This document shows, in pieces, positions 56,429-64,000 of a DNA stretch of 64,000 bases. The DNA comes from Setomelanomma holmii. Lineage: Eukaryota > Ascomycota > Dothideomycetes > Pleosporales > Phaeosphaeriaceae. The position numbers and the translations under genes were made by a program. Each line of letters opens with the position of its first letter. The first letter of the stretch is position 1. Location: NCBI GenBank assembly GCA_010015745.1, contig ML978162.1:186001-250000 (forward strand). Reading direction: 5' to 3'. Under the pieces are notes generated by a model, which had not been told where the DNA came from, searched no databases, and saw only the letters and a program-made list of their open reading frames with translations.

Positions 56429-57792
56429 AGTGGGAAATTCGATTGGTGTTAGAAGGCGAAAACTTGACGGCCCGAGGTCCAAGAAACCTGTAGGACTTTA
56501 TACTCGTGTGCGACTTGTCTCGGTGATGTCCTCGTGTGTTCAAATTACATTCCTGTGCAACCTAGCATGGTCGGTGGAGTCAAACTCGACGCTCTTGGTC
56601 ATAGAACAGAATGCTAGCTTTCATTTACCCCACATTCTTGCTGCGATTCCATAATCACGACAGCATTAACTTGGCATAGAAGAGGCGATTGTAGGCCGCA
56701 AGTGTCTCCATCAGGCTTTAAATACATCCTGTGGCTTGCAAGCATCAAGACGCTGTGCATGGAAGCAAATCTCCGCACAGTGCTTCAACAACAACATGGC
56801 ACAAACGTGCTACCTGTTCCTCAGGAAGGTTTGGGACGCCAAACAGCACAGATTCGATACTGGCAAAGGAGCCACTCCTCTGCGTGCATTGTATCGTTGT
56901 GGTGGGCACCCATATTTCGTTTGGTCCCTGATAATGGCAGACATGCACAGTCTATCCGAAATTGGTCCTTGCTCATACAATCGGCATTACCTCAACGACA
57001 GTAGCATTTCTTAAGCATTCGGGTACTGTTACCGATTCAAAAGCCTCTTCTACTGAGCCAGTTCGACTTCGCAAGAATCTTGGTCGAATCGAGAGACGAC
57101 TGATAACGATCTCGGTCAGCACGCAGATTGTTCCTCCGAGCCCTCAATCTCAGCTCTGTTTAATGTGTGGCGCTTTCGTGCCTATCACGACCTCGTATGT
57201 GGCCTGTGCGTGGACTAGACCACAGGTGGCGTAATACAGCGTGGGGCCAAATTTAGCGCAGGGAAAGGGCAAGGCTGTCGCTTTTTCCATCAGCGTGCCA
57301 CAATAACACGAACAATTATCAATCCTTGACTAGCTAAGGCTTTCGGTGCACAATCTACGCGACTCAAGGCCGGGTATAACATCATTGTTATTGAATCGAA
57401 CACCGCGCTGATACGGCTGACAATGAATGTTGTGCGAGGATGTTCAACACTTTATTTCCGCCCCCAAAATCTGGTCGAGCGATACGGCCTGCAGCTGAGC
57501 ACGGCTGAAGATTGATCTGGCCGGCTGAACCATACATTTGCGCTAACGAGCTCCCCCGCTTTGCGCCACGGCCCCAACTGCAGCCCCAGTTGGTTGGTGA
57601 TGCAGCTCACAGTCGATGTCGTTGATCCAATCTCAACGAAATGTGGACGCCTGATTGACCCATTGTACGCAAATGGATAAGCTCATATTGTCAGGGTGCC
57701 AATAAGCAGGACAGTTATAGCCTTGCTTTGTCCCTCTGAGCGGGCTGGCGAGACGCTCTTTGATCTTGTTACGCTCGTGTCTCCACGTCGCC
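56429..57792. other. intergenic region
   Basis: About 1.36 kb. A 75-codon frame from ATG near 56796 (MAQTCYLFLRKVWDAKQHRF) looks protein-like but has no known motif and is not called. Confidence 0.35.
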
Positions 57793-59826
57793 ATGAGCGT
57801 CCCTAACTATTCTCAAGTCCCACCCGCGGACTTCCAAACAATCTCCACATCTTATCCGGCCCTACCACCACCGAGTGGACAAGATGAGAAGAAGCCTTAT
57901 ACCTCGAACGAGGAAGAACATGGCCCAGGCTCTAACAGTCTTCTGGCATCAGCAACTCCCCACTCGTCATTTGGGCAAGCAAAGTTCAAACTACGTACTG
58001 TAGCTCACAAGTTCTGGTTGCTGGAAGCATTTGCGAGCTTCTTCTCTTTGGCATTGTTTGCTGCTATCATTGGTGTCCTGGTATGGTACGACCAGAGCAT
58101 ATACGGAGATGCAAGCGACAATTCGAAAAGCCCTCAGAAGAGGCCTACGATCTTTCCGGTCCTTGCATTCCTAGGTGCGATAATGCGAGCTGCTATGCTG
58201 CTAGGTGTAGCCACCGCGATAGGCCAGTTGAAGTGGAGTTGGTTCCGTTCCGGACGACGTCTCCTCGACTTGGAGACATTCGATGAAGCTGCACGTGGCA
58301 TGCTCGGTTCCGCGAAGTTGATATGGATGTTACGATTCAGGTGAGTAAGGATGACGCAACAAGATTGTAGCCTCGAAGTAACCAAGATGTGCAGGAACGT
58401 GGCGGCTGTTGGAGCAGCATTAACCATTCTCACACTACCATTGGACGCTCTCATCCAGAGCTCCGTACGCATACCTTCCGAAATGCAACCTAACGATGTT
58501 GAATACCTGAATTATCCCGGTATCACCAACGAGACACGCATTTCGAGGTCAACCTGGTATGACGACTGGCAGGCGATGCAATCAACTCGTGATCGCTGGC
58601 CCGAGACGTCTCTAATGAATGCGATCAGATTCGGGGAGTCATATCAGAATGGCCTGAGCAGTTTCATAACTGCAGTTACACTTGTGGATTGTCCGACTGG
58701 ATACTGCTCTTTCCCAAAGGCTCAAACGCTCGCCGTGGATCGGGTGTGCGTGGACCGAACGAACGACATTGTGACATACCCGAGGAATGGCACACTTGCG
58801 GCATACAAGAGTTTGCCCGGCCTGGATATGAAGTTCTACCACGAAGGCACACGCGATTACGAAGCGCAAGTCATTGGAACATACTCTGCCGTTGATTACC
58901 CCGACGACGACTACATGAAGCAGGTCTTCGGCGCTGGGTATCGTGCACTCATTACTAGGACCGGCATCATGCTTCAGGGCTCAACCGGCATCCTGGGTTA
59001 TGAATGTGCGTTGGCCTGGTCTGTTCGTCAGGCCACTGAATATGTTGATGACACTTCCAATTTCCAGCTCAACTCCACGAATGACATAATCACGTGGAGC
59101 TACGAGTTTCAACCAAACGGCACAGACGTCTGGTGGTCCCTTGAGCCAGACACATGTTACGTGCAAGGTGAAGTGGTTCACAAAGACGAGAGCGACCACT
59201 ACCAAGACAACTGCATCTTCGCTGTCGGCCAGGGCGCTGGAGAAGGTCTCGAGACGATGCTTGTCGACGAGCAAGACGGCTTCATGGGCGATCTCTTCAT
59301 GATCAACAAGGCGAATCAGACTGCCACGCGCATGAACTCATTCCTTCTCAATCTCAATGCGACAAGAACGAATAATAACAATGACGCGGTACCGTCCAGC
59401 GATAAAGTGATATTCAACAGAATTAACAATATGTGGCAAAATATCGCCTTCGCCATGTCTTTTACGATCCGACACGCGCCGAGCAGAATGGTCGACGGCT
59501 CATATCAATATCTGACCACCACGGGAAGTGTGGACAAGCCGGTATATTACTACAACATCGATTGGGTCCGTCTAGCCCTTCCCGCATTTGTCGTTGGGTT
59601 CGCAGCATTCTTTGTTGGGTACACTGCGTTCATCACAAGGAAGGAATATGCCTGGAGAAGGTCAGCTTTGCCATTGTTGTTTCACGGTATTGAAGATCGA
59701 GAAAGAGTTGCACTCGGAGATGTTAGGTCGTTCATCACGATGCAGGATGTGGCGAAGAAGTTACATGTAAGGCTGGAAGAACATGTGGATGCTAATGGTG
59801 CGAGATTTGCGACTCAGCATCAGTGA
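57793..59826 (+). CDS. DUF3176 multi-pass membrane protein
   Basis: The CDS is join(57793..58340,58395..59826), 659 aa, with a 54-bp intron (GTGAGT to TGCAG). I start at ATG 57793 because the upstream frame has only TTG. The polar N-terminus is followed by helices WLLEAFASFFSLALFAAII and PVLAFLGAIMRAAMLLGVAT, then the family block ATAIGQLKWSWFRSGRRLLDLETFDEAARG, which defines DUF3176 (PF11374), a helix TILTLPLDALIQ, a long extracellular part with many N-x-S/T sites and paired Cys, and a last helix LALPAFVVGFAAFFVGYTAFI. Plasma-membrane location is likely; function is unknown for the family. The gene is intact and its 3' end is partly duplicated just downstream. Confidence 0.88.
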
Positions 59827-60029
59827 TGGCTTTCGGGTACTGAAAGGGTTATGTTGTGCGATTGAAAGAACTTCCTAATGAGAATCAATGACTTCGTAAC
59901 GGCCAGCGTCTTTTCTACGAATAAGATACGGTAATCTCACTACTCTCTTACCAATCAGCGGCGAGAACGGAACCAGCGTTGTTGGCCTGCCATAAATCTA
60001 TAGTAGATCGCCCCCACCTGCGGAACATC

Positions 60030-60300
60030 AATTTGAATGCACCGTCGCTCATATTTCACCATTCGCAGGAGTTATGCTGGAAGAAGTCTGGAGGTCTATC
60101 ACTGTGCAGGATGTGGCGAAGAAATGCATGTCAAGCTGGAGGAGCCTCTTGATGTTAAGAGGTGCAAGGTTTGTCACGCAGCACTAGTGACAGAAGAAAG
60201 GGATATGAGGAGTCACGCCGTACGAGAGAAATTCTTATAGAAATGTTGAATTCAAGATCTATTGATGCCCAGCGTCTATCTATATCTCAAACTGTTATCG
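60030..60300 (+). pseudogene. Decayed duplicate of the DUF3176 gene's 3' end
   Basis: The stretch GTGCAGGATGTGGCGAAGAA near 60105 and its flanks resemble 59735-59830 of the DUF3176 gene (ATGCAGGATGTGGCGAAGAA), covering the last 35-40 codons. GCCCAGCGTCT near 60268 resembles GGCCAGCGTCT at 59902 in the 3' flank. Frames differ by an indel, so nothing is encoded. It is a small tandem duplication or the remnant of a second DUF3176 gene. Confidence 0.55.
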
Positions 60301-60397
60301 GCCGGCGATGAAAGCAACAATAGCAATGCGTTGACCTGCGACTAGCTTCTTAGAGAGTGCCTGTGTATGCAAAAGGTCTACATCATTCCACCGTCGC

Positions 60398-61117
60398 TTA
60401 CAACTCACCATTGGCATTCAAGCCCGTTGGCCGAATGCCCTGACCACGTGTATAATGCACGTGGCTAGTCGGCATCGGAGGGCTGGCAACACGGCGACCA
60501 TTCTCAGATATCGGCCCAAGGAACTCTCGGGACTGTGTTGGAGGATAATTTTCCGCGCTTGCAACGGATTGCATCTCACGCATGTCGATTGGTGCAGTCA
60601 GCTCACCAGCTTCAACATCGCGTGCAGTCGCCTTGCCCTTACCTTTATTCTTCACACGTCCACCGCAGCACTTGCGATAGATGGTGACAGCGATGCAGCC
60701 GACGAAGCCGATAGAGACGAATGCGCCGATGATGATTGCGGCAATGATGCCGTGTTCGAGCGTATTTTTGTCATCATTGTGCGTCTCTCCCCAAATGTAT
60801 GACGGTGATGGTGAAGGTTGCCAAACTTGGGTAGGTACAACAGCGGTAGGCTGGGTCGGTGCGGGTGTCCAAGCTGGCGCAGAGGGTGTCCAGGCTGGAG
60901 GCGCTGGAGTCCAAGCGGGAGCCAAAGGAGTCCACTCCCATTGGCGCGCCATCACAACTGGAGATGGTGTAGCGACTGACATCTCAAACGGCTCGCCAGT
61001 CGCCACAGCGAGCTGTGTTACTGAGGTCGGCTCTAATGTTGACATAGGATGCGCTGCAATTGACGACGCTTGGAATGCAAGTGCCATGATGGCTACAGTC
61101 AACATATTTTGGAACAT
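60398..61117 (-). CDS. Single-pass membrane protein with Trp-Thr-Pro repeats
   Basis: An intact 239-codon frame from ATG 61117. A signal peptide (MLTVAIMALAFQASSIAA) is followed by a short Ser/Thr-rich segment, then repeats of AWTPAPP/AWTPSAP type (residues about 60-90), a transmembrane helix GIIAAIIIGAFVSIGFVGCIAVTIY (about 123-147) ended by a KCCGGR stop-transfer, and a polar cytoplasmic tail with Lys/Gly. The layout is that of wall-sensing or signalling glycoproteins, with no named family. Trp-containing Pro repeats suggest a wall-embedded, possibly O-mannosylated, stalk. Confidence 0.7.
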   Translation of the reverse strand: MFQNMLTVAIMALAFQASSIAAHPMSTLEPTSVTQLAVATGEPFEMSVATPSPVVMARQWEWTPLAPAWTPAPPAWTPSAPAWTPAPTQPTAVVPTQVWQPSPSPSYIWGETHNDDKNTLEHGIIAAIIIGAFVSIGFVGCIAVTIYRKCCGGRVKNKGKGKATARDVEAGELTAPIDMREMQSVASAENYPPTQSREFLGPISENGRRVASPPMPTSHVHYTRGQGIRPTGLNANGEL

Positions 61118-61674
61118 GTTGAAATAAGCCCTTTCCAGGGAAGAAAGTGCTGATTCCCAGCGATGCCAGGGAAACGGTTTGCTCTCTTTTCCTTGGTTGG
61201 AAGAGCTCTAGAGATACGTTCGTTGCCGAGAAGTAGGTCTGGTCTTGCTAGCTTTCGTGTGCAGGCGGAGCGGAGTGTTTGTGGTGCAATAAAAATGTAC
61301 CGCGTTGCTTGTGAGTTGCGAGTTTGTGAGCTGGGAAGTCCTTTGTAGTACATCATGGTTGGGGCTGGTATGCGACGGCGACGGGGCAACGAGTGACATT
61401 GTGCCCGCATTCCACATGCACAGCGCACGTTATCGTGTAACAACCATCGTCAGTCCCACCAACTCGCGCGACGTGATGGATGTACAATGTCACGTATGAA
61501 GTATATACTAAAGTGATGTGAGTATATAGTGTTGAGATGATGCAACGCTGTGGGGACGATGCACAAATTATACAATGTGAACTTCTGAGACATCAACCTA
61601 CGTATTCGTGTTGTCTGAGATGTGGTCTAGACACTACGTTAGCACACGTCTACACACATGATCATCGCTTACCA
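61118..61674. other. intergenic region
   Basis: About 560 bp between the membrane-protein gene and the 3' end of the TfdA pseudogene. No gene is seen. Confidence 0.4.
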
Positions 61675-62895
61675 TCACGGCGTTCCTGCATCTGCGCTCG
61701 CAACTGCATACCTACTTCTCCCATCTAGGATCTTCTTGCCTTCCTCGAAGTCTCCAATTCTCGCCTCTTCACCTTCCTTCCCATCCCACAGCGCAGCCAA
61801 CACCGTCCTCTTCCCTATCCAAGCCCGTCTCGAATGCATGACAGCATAATTGTCCAGCAGCACCAAATCACCTCTTTGCCACTGCACATCAACCTGCATC
61901 TCTTCCGCGATATATAGCGCGAGTTCGAGGTGCGCTGTGTCGATGGGCGATCCGTCACCGTAGGTAGGAAGTGGATGATACGAGCCATCGCCGCGGCGGA
62001 AAGGCGGTTGTGTCGCGCCGTGGTGGCGCGAGCGGCCGTATGCGGAGGTAAGGTTGCCGAATCAGATTGTGAGGTTTGTTGGGACGTGTTTGCAGATTAC
62101 TGCACCGATCTGAGTACGTGGAAACTAGAGTTGAGGAATGAAGGTCTTACTGAGTACAATATGCGTGACGCTCAAACTGCTGTCTTCGTGCCATTCGAAA
62201 AGCTCGCTGTGTCTCTTGACTTCCTTTTCAATCTTCGCACGTATCATATCGTCATCGTCGCCGTCTTGAACATGCTGCCCATATGCTGCAAACACACTTG
62301 CGCATGTTGTGGACTCAACTTGCTCACGGCGGTAGCCGTACAAATACCGAACACCCTTCTGAAGTAGCTGTTGGAAGAAGTCTAGCGCTTCCTTTTCCAA
62401 CCTATGCGCAAGCCCAATACTCGAGATAATCGGTGTCGCACCGCCACTTTCCGGAACGTCCAAGCACGAAAATGTCAACCACGCCGGGTTGTGCGTCGAC
62501 CATCCGTACTCGTTGTGCGGCCAGATGGGAAGCTCTGGTGGCCCTTCGTTCGCCGTCTTGACATTCTTCGCAAGTATGGTGCGGACTGGAGGACGACCAA
62601 CTTCTTCGTGCGCCAAGAACCGAAATGCATGCGCGATCTGACTGTAGCTTTCTGCATCGGAAATGGGAAGACCACGGATGAGAAGAGCGCCACCATGCTT
62701 CTGCACGAGGTTGAACAGAGTCCCAGAAGTGCTAAGTGACTCGATTTGAGCTACCGCCTCGGATACGTTTGGTTTCCAGCCTGCTTTGGCTTGTAGTGCT
62801 AGGGGGAAGGCATTATTTTCGGAGTAGCCGAAGGTTTTTGTTTGCTATTGACCTTCGAAGGTCACGATCTCGAAATTTGGTAGTATCTCTCCCAT
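61675..62895 (-). pseudogene. TfdA/TauD-family dioxygenase with three in-frame stops
   Basis: One intronless frame of 407 codons runs from ATG 62895 to the stop at 61675, broken only by TAG 62845-62847, TAG 62125-62127 and TGA 62062-62064. Otherwise the sequence is fully conserved in look: GALLIRGLPISDAESYS, WPHNEYGWS (the first iron ligands, H-x-E), LTFSCLDVPESGG, a C-terminal DLVLLDNYAVMHSRRAW (distal His) and RAWIGKR (2-oxoglutarate-binding Arg). The family uses Fe(II), 2-oxoglutarate and O2 to hydroxylate small substrates such as sulfonates. Two of the stops are TAG and fit CAG to TAG; the TGA sits where Trp is likely. The length is normal. The gene was lost recently. Confidence 0.75.
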
Positions 62896-63537
62896 CGTCA
62901 ATTTTTGGGGATTGGTTTTGTGTGGGTGTAAATTCCATGCGACTTGACTTGGTCGAGATTCTGGCACGCGGTAATCGTCAGATTTGCTGTCGGGAAAGCC
63001 TTCCGATATCTTTTGCACCTGATTCGCGCTGCGACTCATCGCCCAATTGCAAAGGGCACTTCCAGCGACAACGGAGGCGTGGAGTCCGAAGTCCTCGAGA
63101 CGAACGTGAATGCAATACATGGTTACGATGGTGCGATACCTGTTGAGTGGGTCTTCGCGCTGTGCTTCTGTCGAACAAGCATCGAAATATTGCCGGATGA
63201 GGCTTGATACGAAGTACGTTTGGCACTAGTCGAGTCATTGAGCGAACAAATGCGCCTTCTTCCCCACTCATGCTATCGATATGAGCGCTTAGAAGTATGC
63301 CCGCGAAGTCTGACTTTCTTATCGAGGCTGTAGTTGATGAGTGATAGGCCTAAGAATCACGGAGTTGCGCCTTTCTCCGCAATGACATCGAATTCTAAGA
63401 AAGCACGCAATGCCGTTGTCGCCGGTGTGCTGGGTCAACAAATACAAGATACGTCGATCTGCATCGGTGCATTCGCTGCATACCGTCTCATTGGGTCATT
63501 CGTCGGGCCCTGACTACTCTCGATTTTCATCTTCGTC
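62896..63537. other. divergent intergenic region
   Basis: About 640 bp between the TfdA pseudogene and the transporter start. Short frames only. Confidence 0.4.
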
Positions 63538-64000
63538 ATGGCGGATATTCTTAAACAGCCTTCTCATGCCGAAGAGCAACCTCCCTCAGAGACCCTTTCA
63601 GTTGACGAAAAGCCCTACAATTGGTATTATGGCGTCTTCTTCCAGGCCACTGTGGTCGGTTGCTGCGCATTCGCTGCGCCAGGCCTCTGGAACGCCATGC
63701 AGTCCGATGGGGCTGGAGGGCAGCAGACGCCATATCTTGTAATGTCCGTCACTCAGAAGACTCTTTCCTTGTGATCAACATCATCTCATTGTATGCGCAG
63801 GGCAGGAAATGCACTCCTCTTCGCGCTGATGACCTTCACCTGCCTTAGTGGTTCAATTGTTATCAATCACATCGGTTTGCGGTATACTCTGGCACTCGGT
63901 ACCACCGGATACACCTTGTACTCAGCTGCGCTTTACCAGGTAGGACGAAATGCTACCAATGGACTGTCTGCTTCAAACTGACATCGTTCGAAGAACAATC
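63538..64000 (+). CDS. UNC93-like MFS transporter, 5' end only
   Basis: ATG 63538 begins a frame with a polar start, then KPYNWYYGVFFQATVVGCCAFAAPGLWNAM, typical of fungal UNC93-like (DUF895) major facilitators. A 57-bp intron probably spans 63744-63800 (GTCCGT to GCGCAG) and joins to AGNALLFALMTFTCLSGS and GLRYTLALGTTGYTLYSAALY; the next donor GTAGGA lies at 63940. The gene runs off the window, so only about the first 115 residues (two to three helices) are visible. Substrate unknown. The GTCCGT donor is weak and should be checked. Confidence 0.7.

Noticed and set aside
56736..57014. 92-codon plus-strand frame
   Set aside because: Protein-like composition but no signal peptide, no domain and no neighbouring evidence.
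1239..62847. Genome-wide stop-codon reassignment
   Set aside because: All three stop codons occur in frame, and intact genes end at normal stops with no extension of homology beyond them, so no single codon is reassigned.

Overview
The window looks like nuclear DNA of a filamentous ascomycete (Pezizomycotina; Dothideomycetes is my guess). Genes are short, both strands are used, and most have one to three GT-AG introns of about 47-60 bp. The families are typically fungal: HET, an APSES/Mbp1 factor, DUF3176, HsbA, CBM18 wall proteins and fungal MFS transporters. There are no operons, ribosome binding sites or CRISPR arrays, and I found no convincing tRNA or rRNA gene.

Layout. 0-8.3 kb: a decayed chitin-binding gene, an intact SDR, an intact type-B carboxylesterase, and two broken genes for secreted or membrane proteins. 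8.5-13.2 kb: a complete Mutator-like DNA transposon with TIRs and a 9-bp target duplication, carrying a decayed transposase and an opposite-strand zinc-finger gene. 13.4-18.8 kb: four broken genes, one split by a 162-bp hAT-type MITE. 19.2-21.5 kb: an intact HET gene. 22.3-25.6 kb: a large CBM18 wall protein with a duplicated C-terminal domain. 26.3-31.4 kb: a compact housekeeping block of Mbp1-like factor, LYR/Cup1-like protein and GNAT enzyme. 31.6-41.7 kb: HsbA, a small membrane protein and several relics. 42.1-43.5 kb: an intact MCT-type transporter, followed by a Tc1/mariner element with clean TIRs. 46.1-49.6 kb: a tiny 8-cysteine secreted peptide, a decayed TupA-like binding protein and an intact macro-domain protein. 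50.2-54.5 kb: two RING-like paralogues, the second cut off by a hAT/retroelement nest. 54.5-64 kb: sparse DNA, then an intact DUF3176 protein, a single-pass membrane protein, a three-stop TfdA/TauD pseudogene and the start of an UNC93-like transporter.

The main pattern is a contrast. Conserved single-copy genes are open throughout. Members of repeated, secreted or lineage-specific families often carry only one to three in-frame stops in otherwise clean frames. Many of these stops are explained by CpA to TpA changes (CAG/CAA to TAG/TAA), as expected of mild repeat-induced point mutation (RIP), although TGA stops point to other mutations as well. The most unusual structures are the introns of the Mutator-like element, which share a degenerate TAACnnGTT-type repeat, and the uncharacterised duplicated domain of the CBM18 protein.
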